Below, piece after piece: positions 37,028-51,500 of a stretch of DNA of 64,000 nt. Under the pieces are notes generated by a model that worked only from the letters and a program-made list of their open reading frames with translations, ran no database searches and was not told the origin of the DNA. The translations under genes were made by a program, and so were the position numbers. The DNA lies in the NCBI GenBank assembly GCA_963853835.1, contig OY970821.1:54208640-54272639 (forward strand), given 5' to 3'. The stretch is from Calendula officinalis. Its lineage: Eukaryota > Streptophyta > Magnoliopsida > Asterales > Asteraceae. Within the stretch, counting starts at the first letter, position 1, and each line of letters begins with the position of its first letter.

Positions 37028-39328
37028 TGTAACACCCTAAAATTTACAAGATTTTTAAAATTTTTGAAAACAAAATTATAATCAAAAGGTCCCATAAATA
37101 AATCTCAGATATTAATATTTAACATTTAAAACGTATTTATTGCGGAAATAATTAAGATAAAGTAAAAGTGTTTTAAAATATTAAATGATGTCCACATCAG
37201 TAATGAAAAGATACAGCGGTCAACCGTCCACCTTCTCCTTTCCTTTGCTGGTACCTGAAACAATGTGGGGGAAAGTTTGGGTCAGCTGGGGAAGCTGAGT
37301 GAATAATTCTCAAAATGCAAACAATCGTAACATACAACACATGAGGGCACATCGGTGTACTCCTACTCAGAATCTACTCGATTAATTACTCAGATTTATT
37401 TCTCAGATTTTATTACTCAGATTTTAATTTATATAGCGCGCTAGTGTGACTTGGACCGAGAGATCAACCTCGACCCGCCTCACACCACCTCAACACATGT
37501 ACTCTTCGGTGTTGAGTCAAAAAGGCCTGGCACCAGTACTCTTCGATGCCAAGTCAAAACGTCTGACACCAGTGCTCTTCGGTGTCAAGTCAGATATATT
37601 ATGTTTAATGTTTAACTCAAAACTCAGAAACTCAGAACTCAGAAACTCAGAACACAAGATGCTAGATCACAGATAACTCAGATAACAGATAACTCAGATA
37701 GCAAATATGGTGCAAGTAATTTAACACGTAGGTCATGCATGTATAACGTTAAAACTGAATACACGGTGAGAATACTCACCTCGAGAAACGTAAGCTCCAA
37801 AGGATCCTCAATACTCTAAGGCGCTGCTCGGTTACTCCTAGATGATCCTAAAAGCATAAAAATGAAACCCGAATTACAATCCGTTCTAAGGACTTAATTT
37901 AGAAAACTGGCAGCACCCGTCGGTCTCACGGAAACTGCTATAACTCTTAAACTGTGCAGTAGATTTATCCCATATGTTTACCATGAAAAGTAGACAACCA
38001 GAACTACATATCTCTGTGAGATGGTCACTGGCTAAAACAGACTCTAAGTGTGTCAAAACAGTGTTGCAAGACAGGCATGTCGCACAGGTCATTTTCCTAA
38101 CAGCAGCATACTAAATTAGCTATAACTTTTAAACCGTAATTCGGATTGACGAGAGGATTGCGGCATTGAAAAGCTAACTCGGAAAACAAGTGACCATCAC
38201 GGGCCAAAAATCCAAAAACATATTTTAAGTGCGGTAAAAACAGTCCCGAAGTCAGCAAACAGATTCTGTTAAAATTCAGCATATTAAAATAGAACCCGTT
38301 TTAAATCCCGACATCAACCCGTCTATTTCCGAAATACCCGACATTCCCGAAATTCACATTTAGCCTCAGAAACATGTTTACCATTAATCTAGTCTATTAT
38401 TTAAGAAAACTATTCGGTTTTAGGAAACCAAGAACCCTAAGGTTCGGTTTCTGTTTCTCGGTTAAACAAAACGTCTAGTTATAATCATGATGGTTTTGAC
38501 CCAACCCGATACTTACAATGCAGCCCTTAAACCCGAAACACAGCTCTATAAACCCATGAAAATAAAGACTCATAATTTGGTAAAACTAGAATTTCAAAAC
38601 CCGAATTTCAACATAATCCAAAACACAATTTGAAGTAAAATCGGACGACCGTAACTTTCCACTCGGTACACCAATTGAGACCAAATGTTTACAGCATAAA
38701 GTATACATAAGACCCTACAAACCGTCTATATAAAGTTCGGCCCGGTTCTGCCCCGAAGGGTCCCGAAACAGGCCCGCAACAGGCAGATTCGTGCAGTATT
38801 TCAGCACTGCAGTCAGTTACAAAAAGGGGCGTATCTCATAAACCGTTAACTCGATTAACGAGCGGTCGGCGGCCACAGAAAGGTATAACAACGAGCTACA
38901 AAAGTCCAGAAGACATGGGGTCCAGATTCTGACCGGAAGCAGGTCGAAAACAGCCACGATTAAACAACAACAGGAACTTGACATATAAAATTCTAGGACT
39001 CGAGAATTAGAACCAAGACAACAAAACAAAACCGATGCGAACAATCTAAATACAACCCGAACCCTCTCAAGGTTCGGCCCTGAACCTACACAACACTGGA
39101 TTAGCCTATGACAACAATTAGAATTTGAATAAAACAAGAGGCAAACATAAACTAGAATACTACCGAATGAAGAACCGGAAAGAGTTGACTTGTTGCTGCT
39201 ACGGAGGAACACCACTCAAACGTGATGCTTGGTATCTGGTTTATGCTCATCCACGGAATTAATCAACACAGAAATATTAAAACGATTAGGCCATGGATTC
39301 GATCGAAAAGAACAGAATAAGAATCGGA
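37028..39328 (-). repeat. Gypsy-like 5' LTR, truncated (2301 of 3037 bp)
   Basis: It matches 29889-32187 of the other LTR. The outer 738 bp, which in element sense are the start of U3, are missing. At 39328 the sequence ...AATCGGA passes directly into GCATAGCACCG of a LINE-2-type fragment. GGA is shared by both partners at the joint. Confidence 0.9.
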
Positions 39329-39564
39329 GCATAGCACCGAACTAAACAATCAAATCCGGGATCTTCCAGTTGTCAAGCATCAGCTGAACACCAACTGTCT
39401 TCTTCTTAAACTTCAAAGTCATCAGTTTTAACCGAACAGTAGCAATAATTTCATCACACAACTGCATGTGCGGTTTATACTTCTTTCTGAACAACCTAGC
39501 ATTTCGCTCTAACCAAATGTAATATGTAGTAGCTCCCAGCACGATACGGGAGACAACACTCTTA
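39329..39564 (-). mobile_element. LINE-2b: second copy of the LINE-2 fragment, 3' end deleted
   Basis: 236 bp aligned without gaps to 13790-14025, with three substitutions by hand count. It ends at the same satellite junction (CTCTTA then AGTTATAATGG), so it is a duplicate of the same insertion, not a new one. The poly(A), 3' UTR and hairpins are missing because the Gypsy-like LTR was joined here. It carries the same C-terminal ORF2 remnant (39342-39564) ending WKIPDLIV. Confidence 0.92.
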
Positions 39565-42500
39565 AGTTATAATGGTTCAAGGGCCATCAGTATCAATTAT
39601 GGCCATCTAGTGGTTATAATGGTTCAAGGACCATGGTTATGGGTTATGGACACCTATTACTTGTAAATTGGATATCTATACGCTATTGGCCATGGCTAGT
39701 AGTTTTAATAGTTGAAGGGCCATCAGTATCAGTTATGGACATCTAGTGGTTATAATGGTTCAAGGACCATGGTTATGGGTTATGGACACCTATTACTTGT
39801 AAAATGAATTTCTATAGGCTATTGGTCATGGCTAGTAGTTATAATGGTTCAAGGGCCATCAGTATCAGTTATGGACATCTAGTGGTTATAACGGTTCAAG
39901 GACCTTGGTTATGGGTTATGGACACCTATTACTTGTAAAAAAAAGATATCTATATAGGTCATGGGTAGTAGTTATAATGGTTCAAGGGCCATCGGTATCA
40001 GTTACAGACATCTAGTGGTTATAATTGTTCAAGGGCCATGGTTATGGGTTATATACAACTATTACTTGTAAAATAGATATCTATAGGCTATTGGTCATGG
40101 CTACTAGTTATAATGGTTCAAGGGCCATCAGTATCAGTTATGGACATCTAGTGGTTATAATGATTCAAGGACCATGGTTATGGGTTATGGACACCTATTA
40201 CTTGTAAAATAGATATCTATAGGCTAATTGTCATGGCTAGTAGTTATAATGGTTCAAGGGCCATCAGTATTAGTTATGGACATCTAGTGGTTATAATGGT
40301 TCAAGAACCATGGTTATGGGTTATGGACACCTATTACTTGTAAATTGGATATCTAGAGGCTATTGGTCATGGCTAGTAGTTATAATGGTTGAAGGGCCAT
40401 CAGTATCAGTTAAGGACATCTAGTGGTTATAATGGTTCAAGAACCATGGTTATGGGTTATGGACACCTATTACTTGTAAAATGGATATCTTTAGGCTATT
40501 GGACATGGCTAGTAGTTATAATGGTTCATGGGCCATCAGTATCATTTATGGACATCTAGTGGTTATAATGTTTCAAGGACCATGGATATGGGTTATGGAC
40601 ACCTATTACTTGTAAAATGGATATCTATAGGCTATTGGTGATGGCTAGTAGTTATAATGGTTCAAGGGCCATCAGTATCAGTTCTGGACATCTAGTTGTT
40701 ATAATGGTTCAGTGACAATTGTTATGGGTAATGGACACCTATTACTTTTAAAATGGATATCTATAGGCTATTGGTCATGGCTAGTAGTTATAATGGTTCA
40801 AGGGCCATCGATATGAGTTATGGACATGTAGTGGTTATAATGGTTCAATGGCCTTGGTTATGGGTTATGGACACCTATTACTTGTAAAATGTATATTTAT
40901 AGGCTATTGGTCATGGCTAGTAGTTATAATGGTTCAAGGGCCATCCGTATCAGTTATGGACATGTAGTGGTTATAATGGTTCAAGGGCCATGGTTATGGG
41001 TTAGGGACACCTATTACTTGTAAAATGGATATCTGTAGGCTATCGGACATGGCTAGTAGTTATACTGGTTCAAGGGCCATCAGTATCAGTTATGGACATC
41101 TAGTAGTTATAATGGTTCAAGAACCATGGTTATGGGTTATGGACACCTATTACTTGTAAAATGGATATATGTAGGCTATTGGACATGGCTAGTAGTTATA
41201 TTGGTTCATGGGCCATCAGTATCAGTTGTGGACATCTAGTGGTTATAATGATTCAAGGACTATGGTTATGGGTTATGGACACCTATTACTTGTAAAATGG
41301 ATATCTATAGGCTATTGGTGATGGCTAGTAGTTATAATGGTTCAAGGGCCATCAGTATCAGTTATGGACATCTAGTGGTTATAATGATTCAAGGACTATG
41401 GTTATGGGTTATGGACACCTATTACTTTTAAAATGGATATCTATAGGCTATTGGTCATGGCTAGTAGTTATAATGGTTCAAGGGCCATCGATATGAGTAA
41501 TGGACATGTAGTGGTTATAATGGTTCAATGGCCTTGGTTATGGGTTATGGACACCTATTACTTGTAAAATGCATATCTATAGGCTATTGGTCATGGTTTG
41601 TAGTTATAATTGTTCAAGGGCCATTGATATATGTTATGGACATGTAGTGGTTATAATGGTTCAAGGGCCATGGGTATGGGTTAGGGACACCTATTACTTT
41701 TAAAATGTATATCTATAGGCTATTGGTCATGGCTAGTAGTAATAATGGTTCAAGGGCCATCAGTATGAGTTATGGACATCTAGTGGCTATAATGGTTCAA
41801 GGGCCATGGTTATGGGTTACGGACACCTATTACTTGTAAAATGGATATCTATAGGCTATTGGTCATGGCTAGTAGTTATAATGGTTCAAGGGCCATCAGT
41901 ATCAATTATGGACATCTAGTGGTTAAAACGGTTCAAGGACCTTGGTTATGGGTTATGGACACCTATTACTTGTAAAAAAAGATATCTATATAGGTCATGG
42001 GTAGTAGTTATAATGGTTCAAGGGCCATCGGTATCAGTTACAGACATCTAGTGGTTATAATTGTTCAAGGGCCATGGTTATGGGTTATATACACCTATTA
42101 CTTGTAAAATAGATATCTATAGGCTATTGGTCATGGCTAGTAGTTATAATGGTTCAAGGGCCATCAGTATCAGTTATGGACATCTAGTGGTTATAATGAT
42201 TCAAGGACCATGGTTATGGGTTATGGACACCTATTACTTGTAAAATAGATATCTATAGGCTATTGGTCATGGCTAGTAGTTATAATGGTTCAAGGGCCAT
42301 CAGTATTAGTTATGGACATCTAGTGGTTATAATGGTTCAAGAACCATGGTTATGGGTTATGGACACCTATTACTTGTAAATTGGATATCTAGAGGCTATT
42401 GGTCATGGCTAGTAGTTATAATGGTGGAAGGGCCATCGGTATCAGTTAAGGACATCTAGTGGTTATAATGGTTCAAGAACCATGGTTATGGGTTATGGAC

Positions 42501-45500
42501 ACCTATTACTTGTAAAATGGATATCTTTAGGCTATTGGTGATGGCTAGTAGTTATAATGGTTCAAGGGCCATCAGTATCAGTTCTGGACATCTAGTGGTT
42601 ATAATGGTTCAGTGACAATTGTTATGGGTAATGGACACCTATTACTTTTAAAATGGATATCTATAGGCTATTGGTCATGGCTAGTAGTTATAATGGTTCA
42701 AGGGCCATCGATATGAGTTATGGACATGTAGTGGTTATAATGGTTCAATGGCCTTGGTTATGGGTTATGGACACCTATTACTTGTAAAATGTATATTTAT
42801 AGGCTATTGGACATGGCTAGTAGTTATAATGGTTCATGGGCCATCAGTATCAGTTATGGACATCTAGTGGTTATAATGTTTCAAGGACCATGGATATGGG
42901 TTATGGACACCTATTACTTGTAAAATGGATATCTATAGGCTATTGGTGATGGCTAGTAGTTATAATGGTTCAAGGGCCATCAGTATCAGTTCTGGACATC
43001 TAGTGGTTATAATGGTTCAGTGACAATTGTTATGGGTAATGGACACCTATTACTTTTAAAATGGATATCTATAGGCTATTGGTCATGGCTAGTAGTTATA
43101 ATGGTTCAAGGGCCATCGATATGAGTTATGGACATGTAGTGGTTATAATGGTTCAATGGCCTTGGTTATGGGTTATGGACACCTATTACTTGTAAAATGT
43201 ATATTTATAGGCTATTGGTCATGGCTAGTAGTTATAATGGTTCAAGGGCCATCCGTATCAGTTATGGACATGTAGTGGTTATAATGGTTCAAGGGCCATG
43301 GTTATGGGTTAGGGACACCTATTACTTGTAAAATGGATATCCGTAGGCTATCGGACATGGCTAGTAGTTATACTGGTTCAAGGGCCATCAGTATCAGTTA
43401 TGGACATCTAGTAGTTATAATGGTTCAAGAACCATGGTTATGGGTTATGGACACCTATTACTTGTAAAATGGATATATGTAGGCTATTGGACATGGCTAG
43501 TAGTTATAATGGTTCATGGGCCATCAGTATCAGTTATGGACATCTAGTGGTTATAATGATTCAAGGACCATGGTTATGGGTTATGGACACCTATTACTTG
43601 TAAAATAGATATCTATAGGCTATTGGTCATGGCTAGTAGTTATAATGGTTCAAGGGCCATCAGTATTAGTTATGGACATCTAGTGGTTATAATGGTTCAA
43701 GAACCATGGTTATGGGTTATGGACACCTATTACTTGTAAATTGGATATCTAGAGGCTATTGGTCATGGCTAGTAGTTATAATGGTTGAAGGGCCATCAGT
43801 ATCAGTTAAGGACATCTAGTGGTTATAATGGTTCAAGAACCAAGGTTATGGGTTATGGACACCTATTACTTGTAAAATGGATATCTTTAGGCTATTGGAC
43901 ATGGCTAGTAGTTATAATGGTTCATGGGCCATCAGTATCAGTTATGGACATCTAGTGGTTATAATGTTTCAAGGACCATGGATATGGGTTATGGACACCT
44001 ATTACTTGTAAAATGGATATCTATATGCTATTGGTGATGGCTAGTAGTTATAATGGTTCAAGGGCCATCAGTATCAGTTCTGGACATCTAGTGGTTATAA
44101 TGGTTCAGTGACAATTGTTATGGGTAATGGACACCTATTACTTTTAAAATGGATATCTATAGGCTATTGGTCATGGCTAGTAGTTATAATGGTTCAAGGG
44201 CCATCGATATGAGTTATGGACATGTAGTGGTTATAATGGTTCAATGGCCTTGGTTATGGGTTATGGACACCTATTACTTGTAAAATGTATATTTATAGGC
44301 TATTGGTCATGGCTAGTAGTTATAATGGTTCAAGGGCCATCCGTATCAGTTATGGACATGTAGTGGTTATAATGGTTCAAGGGCCACGGTTATGGGTTAG
44401 GGACACCTATTACTTGTAAAATGAATATCTGTAGGCTATCGGACATGGCTAGTAGTTATACTGGTTCAAGGGCCATCAGTATCAGTTATGGACATCTAGT
44501 AGTTATAATGGTTCAAGAACCATGGTTATGGGTTATGGACACCTATTACTTGTAAAATGGATATCTGTAGGCTATTGGACATGGCTAGTAGTTATAATGG
44601 TTCATGGGCCATCAGTATCAGTTGTGGACATCTAGTGGTTATAATGATTCAAGGACTATGGTTATGGGTTATTGACACCTATTACTTGTAAAATGGATAT
44701 CTATAGGCTATTGGTGATGGCTAGTAGTTATAATGGTTCAAGGGCCATCAGTATCAGTTATGGACATCTAGTGGTTATAATGGTTCAGGGACGATTGTTA
44801 TGGGTAATGGACACCTATTACTTTTAAAATGGATATCTATAGGCTATTGGTCATGGCTAGTAGTTATAATGGTTCAAGGGCCATCGATATGAGTAATGGA
44901 CATGTAGTGGTTATAATGGTTCAATGGCCTTGGTTATGGGTTATGGACACCTATTACTTGTAAAATGCATATCTATAGGCTATTGGTCATGGTTTGTAGT
45001 TATAATGGTTCAAGGGCCATTGATATATGTTATGGACATGTAGTGGTTATAATGGTTCAAGGGCCATGTGTATGGGTTAGGGACACCTATTACTTTTAAA
45101 ATGTATATCTATAGGCTATTGGTCATGGCTAGTAGTAATAATGGTTCAAGGGCCATCAGTATGAGTTATGGACATCTAGTGGCTATAATGGTTCAAGGGC
45201 CATGGTTATGGGTTACGGACACCTATTACTTGTAAAATGGATATCTATAGGCTATTGGTCATGGCTAGTAGTTATAATGGTTCAAGGGCCATCAGTATCA
45301 ATTATGGACATCTAGTGGTTATAATGGTTCAAGGACCATGGTTATGGGTTATGGACACCTATTACTTGTAAAATGGATATCTATAGACTATTGGTCATGG
45401 CTAGTAGTTATAATGGTTAAGGGGCCATCGATATGAGTTATGGACATGTAGTGGTTATAATGGTTCAATGGCCTTGGTTATGGGTTATGGACACCTATTA

Positions 45501-48500
45501 CTTGTAAAATGTATATTTATAGGCTATTGGTCATGGCTAGTAGTTATAATGGTTCAAGGGCCATCCGTATCAGTTATGGACATGTAGTGGTTATAATGGT
45601 TCAAGGGCCACGGTTATGGGTTAGGGACACCTATTACTTGTAAAATGAATATCTGTAGGCTATCGGACATGGCTAGTAGTTATACTGGTTCAAGGGCCAT
45701 CAGTATCAGTTATGGACATCTAGTAGTTATAATGGTTCAAGAACCATGGTTATGGGTTATGGACACCTATTACTTGTAAAATGGATATATGTAGGCTATT
45801 GGACATGGCTAGTAGTTATAATGGTTCATGGGCCATCAGTATCAGTTATGGACATCTAGTGGTTATAATGATTCAAGGACCATGGTTATGGGTTATGGAC
45901 ACCTATTACTTGTAAAATAGATATCTATAGGCTATTGGTCATGGCTAGTAGTTATAATGGTTCAAGGGCCATCAGTATTAGTTATGGACATCTAGTGGTT
46001 ATAATGGTTCAAGAACCATGGTTATGGGTTATTGACACCTATTACTTGTAAATTGGATATCTAGAGGCTATTGGTCATGGCTAGTAGTTATAATGGTTGA
46101 AGGGCCATCAATATCAGTTAAGGACATCTAGTGGTTATAATGGTTCAAGAACCAAGGTTATGGGTTATGGACACCTATTACTTGTAAAATGGATATCTTT
46201 AGGCTATTGGACATGGCTAGTAGTTATAATGGTTCATGGGCCATCAGTATCAGTTATGGACATCTAGTGGTTATAATGTTTCAAGGACCATGGATATGGG
46301 TTATGGACACCTATTACTTGTAAAATGGATATCTATATGCTATTGGTGATGGCTAGTAGTTATAATGGTTCAAGGGCCATCAGTATCAGTTCTGGACATC
46401 TAGTGGTTATAATGGTTCAGTGACAATTGTTATGGGTAATGGACACCTATTACTTTTAAAATGGATATCTATAGGCTATTGGTCATGGCTAGTAGTTATA
46501 ATGGTTCAAGGGCCATCGATATGAGTTATGGACATGTAGTGGTTATAATGGTTCAATGGCCTTGGTTATGGGTTATGGACACCTATTACTTGTAAAATGT
46601 ATATTTATAGGCTATTGGTCATGGCTAGTAGTTATAATGGTTCAAGGGCCATCCGTATCAGTTATGGACATGTAGTGGTTATAATGGTTCAAGGGCCACG
46701 GTTATGGGTTAGGGACACCTATTACTTGTAAAATGAATATCTGTAGGCTATCGGACATGGCTAGTAGTTATACTGGTTCAAGGGCCATCAGTATCAGTTA
46801 TGGACATCTAGTAGTTATAATGGTTCAAGAACCATGGTTATGGGTTATGGACACCTATTACTTGTAAAATGGATATCTGTAGGCTATTGGACATGGCTAG
46901 TAGTTATAATGGTTCATGGGCCATCAGTATCAGTTGTGGACATCTAGTGGTTATAATGATTCAAGGACTATGGTTATGGGTTATTGACACCTATTACTTG
47001 TAAAATGGATATCTATAGGCTATTGGTGATGGCTAGTAGTTATAATGGTTCAAGGGCCATCAGTATCAGTTATGGACATCTAGTGGTTATAATGGTTCAG
47101 GGACGATTGTTATGGGTAATGGACACCTATTACTTTTAAAATGGATATCTATAGGCTATTGGTCATGGCTAGTAGTTATAATGGTTCAAGGGCCATCGAT
47201 ATGAGTAATGGACATGTAGTGGTTATAATGGTTCAATGGCCTTGGTTATGGGTTATGGACACCTATTACTTGTAAAATGCATATCTATAGGCTATTGGTC
47301 ATGGTTTGTAGTTATAATGGTTCAAGGGCCATTGATATATGTTATGGACATGTAGTGGTTATAATGGTTCAAGGGCCATGTGTATGGGTTAGGGACACCT
47401 ATTACTTTTAAAATGTATATCTATAGGCTATTGGTCATGGCTAGTAGTAATAATGGTTCAAGGGCCATCAGTATGAGTTATGGACATCTAGTGGCTATAA
47501 TGGTTCAAGGGCCATGGTTATGGGTTACGGACACCTATTACTTGTAAAATGGATATCTATAGGCTATTGGTCATGGCTAGTAGTTATAATGGTTCAAGGG
47601 CCATCAGTATCAATTATGGACATCTAGTGGTTATAATGGTTCAAGGACCATGGTTATGGGTTATGGACACCTATTACTTGTAAAATGGATATCTATAGAC
47701 TATTGGTCATGGCTAGTAGTTATAATGGTTAAGGGGCCATCGATATGAGTTATGGACATGTAGTGGTTATAATGGTTCAAGAACCATGGTTATGGGTTAT
47801 GGACACCTATTACTTGTAAAATGGATATCTTTAGGCTATTGGATATGGCTAGTAGTTATAATGGTTCATGGGCCATCAGTATCAGTTATGGACATCTAGT
47901 GGTTATAATGTTTCAAGGACCATGGATATGGGTTATGGACACCTATTACTTGTAAAATGGATATCTATAGGCTATTGGTGATGGCTAGTAGTTTAATTGT
48001 TCAAGGGCCATCAGTATCAGTTCTGGACATCTAGTGGTTATAATGGTTCAGTGACAATTGTTATGGGTAATGGACACCTATTACTTTTAAAATGGATATC
48101 TATAGGCTATTGGTCATGGCTAGTAGTTATAATGGTTCAAGGGCCATCGATATGAGTTATGGACATGTAGTGGTTATAATGGTTCAATGGCCTTGGTTAT
48201 GGGTTATGGACACCTATTACTTGTAAAATGTATATTTATAGGCTATTGGACATGGCTAGTAGTTATAATGGTTCAAGGGCCATCCGTATGAGTTATGGAC
48301 ATCTAGTGGCTATAATGGTTCAAGGGCCATGGTTATGGGTTACGGACACCTATTACTTGTAAAATGGATATCTATAGGCTATTGGTCATGGCTAGTAGTT
48401 GTAATGGTTTAAGGGCCATCAGTATCAATTATGGACATCTAGTGGTTATAACGGTTCAAGGACCTTGGTTATGGGTTATGGACACCTATTACTTGTAAAA

Positions 48501-51500
48501 AAAGATATCTATATAGGTCATGGGTAGTAGTTATAATGGTTCAAGGGCCATCGGTATCAGTTACAGACATCTAGTGGTTATAATTGTTCAAGGGCCATGG
48601 TTATGGGTTATATACACCTATTACTTGTAAAATAGATATCTATAGGCTATTGGTCATGGCTAGTAGTTATAATGGTTCAAGGGCCATCAGTATCAGTTAT
48701 GGACATCTAGTGGTTATAATGATTCAAGGACCATGGTTATGGGTTATGGACACCTATTACTTGTAAAATAGATATCTATAGGCTATTGGTCATGGCTAGT
48801 AGTTATAATGTTTCAAGGGCCATCAGTATTAGTTATGGACATCTAGTGGTTATAATGGTTCAAGAACCATGGTTATGGGTTATGGACACCTATTACTTGT
48901 AAATTGGATATCTAGAGGCTATTGGTCATGGCTAGTAGTTATAATGGTTGAAGGGCCATCAGTATCAGTTAAGGACATCTAGTGGTTATAATGGTTCAAG
49001 AACCATGGTTATGGGTTATGGACACCTATTACTTGTAAAATGGATGTCTTTAGGCTATTGGACATGGCTAGTAGTTATAATGGTTCATGGGCCATCAGTA
49101 TCAGTTATGGACATCTAGTGGTTATAATGTTTCAAGGACCATGGATATGGGTTATGGACACCTATTACTTGTAAAATGGATATCTATAGGCTATTGGTGA
49201 TGGCTAGTAGTTATAATGGTTCAAGGGCCATCAGTATCAGTTCTGGACATCTAGTGGTTATAATGGTTCAGTGACAATTGTTATGGGTAATGGACACCTA
49301 TTACTTTTAAAATGGATATCTATAGGCTATTGGTCATGGCTAGTAGTTATAATGGTTCAAGGGCCATCGATATGAGTTATGGACATGTAGTGGTTATAAT
49401 GGTTCAATGGCCTTGGTTATGGGTTATGGACACCTATTACTTGTAAAATGTATATTTATAGGCTATTGGTCATGGCTAGTAGTTATAATGGTTCAAGGGC
49501 CATCCGTATCAGTTATGGACATGTAGTGGTTATAATGGTTCAAGGGCCATGGTTATGGGTTAGGGACACCTATTACTTGTAAAATGGATATCTGTAGGCT
49601 ATCGGACATGGCTAGTAGTTATACTGGTTCAAGGGCCATCAGTATCAGTTATGGACATCTAGTAGTTATAATGGTTCAAGAACCATGGTTATGGGTTATG
49701 GACACCTATTACTTGTAAAATGGATATCTGTAGGCTATTGGACATGGCTAGTAGTTATAATGGTTCATGGGCCATCAGTATCATTTGTGGACATCTAGTG
49801 GTTATAATGATTCAAGGACTATGGTTATGGGTTATGGACACCTATTACTTGTAAAATGGATATGGCTATTGGTGATGGCTAGTAGTTATAATGATTCAAG
49901 GGCCATCAGTATCAGTTATGGACATCTAGTGGTTATAATGGTTCAGGGACGATTGTTATGGGTAATGGACACCTATTACTTTTAAAATGGATATCTATAG
50001 GCTATTGGTCATGGCTAGTAGTTATAATGGTTCAAGGGCCATCGATATGAGTAATGGACATGTAGTGGTTATAATGGTTCAATGGCCTTGGTTATGGGTT
50101 ATGGACACCTATTACTTGTAAAATGCATATCTATAGGCTATTGGTCATGGTTTGTAGTTATAATGGTTCAAGGGCCATTGATATATGTTATGGACATGTA
50201 GTGGTTATAATGGTTCAAGGGCCATGGGTATGGGTTAGGGACACCTATTACTTTTAAAATGTATATCTATAGGCTATTGGTCATGGCTAGTAGTAATAAT
50301 GGTTCAAGGGCCATCAGTATGAGTTATGGACATCTAGTGGCTATAATGGTTCAAGGGCCATGGTTATGGGTTACGGACACCTATTACTTGTAAAATGGAT
50401 ATCTATAGGCTATTGGTCATGGCTAGTAGTTATAATGGTTCAAGGGCCATCAGTATCAATTATGGACATCTAGTGGTTATAATGGTTCAAGGACCATGGT
50501 TATGGGTTATGGACACCTATTACTTGTAAAATGGATATCTATAGACTATTGGTCATGGCTAGTAGTTATAATGGTTAAGGGGCCATCGATATGAGTTATG
50601 GACATGTAGTGGTTATAATGGTTCAAGAACCATGGTTATGGGTTATGCACACCTATTACTTGCAAAATGGATATCTATAGGCTATAGGTCATGGCTAGTT
50701 GTTATAATGGTTCAAGGGCCATCAGTATCAGTTATGAACATCTAGTGGTTATAATGGTTCAAGAACCATGGTTATGGGTTATGGATACCTAATACTTGCA
50801 AAATGGATATCTGTGGGCTATTGGACATGGCTAGTAGTTATAATGGTTAATGGGCCATCAGTATCAGTTATGGACGTCTGGTGGTTATAATGATTCAAGG
50901 ACCATGGTTATGGGTTATGGACACCTATTACTTGTAAAATGGATATCTATAGGCTACTGGTCATGGCTAGTAGTTATAATGGTTCAAGGGCCATCAGTAT
51001 CAGTTATGGACATCTAGTGGTTATAATGGTTCAGGGACGATTGTTATGGGTAATGGACACCTATTACTTTTAAAATGGATATCTATAGGCTATTGGTCAT
51101 GGCTAGTAGTTATAATGGTTCAAGGGCCATCGATATGAGTTATGGACATGTAGTGGTTATAATGGTTCAATGGCCTTGGTTATGGGTTATTGACACCTAT
51201 TACTTGTAAAATGTATATTTATAGGCTATTGGTCGTGGCTAGTAGTTATAATGGTTCAAGGGCCATCAGTATCAGTTATGGACATCTAGTGGTTATAATG
51301 GTTCAAGGACCATGGTTATGGGTTATGGACACCTATTACTTGTAACATGGATATCTGTAGGCTATTGGATATGGGTAGTAGTTATAATGGTTCAAGGGCC
51401 ATCAGTATCAGTTATGGACATCTAGTGGTTATAATGGTTCAAGGACCATGGTTATGGGTTATGGACACCTATTACTTGTAAACTGGATATCTGTAGGCTA

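Larger units (their letters stand above)
29889..39328 (-). mobile_element. Non-autonomous Gypsy-like LTR retrotransposon, 5' end deleted
   Basis: In element sense (minus strand) it has a truncated 5' LTR (39328-37028), a primer-binding site, a 4.1-kb interior, a polypurine tract and a complete 3' LTR (32925-29889). LTR ends are TG...CA with TGTAAC/GTTACA inverted repeats. The termini TGTAACGCCCCG and GGTGTTACA are typical of Tekay/Del-type chromoviruses. The interior has no gag, reverse transcriptase or integrase frame, so it is a large non-autonomous derivative. The LTRs differ by about 19 substitutions and 2 one-base indels over 2.3 kb (hand count, about 0.8%), so insertion was recent. The element is joined at 39328 to a LINE fragment instead of satellite. 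Confidence 0.85.
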
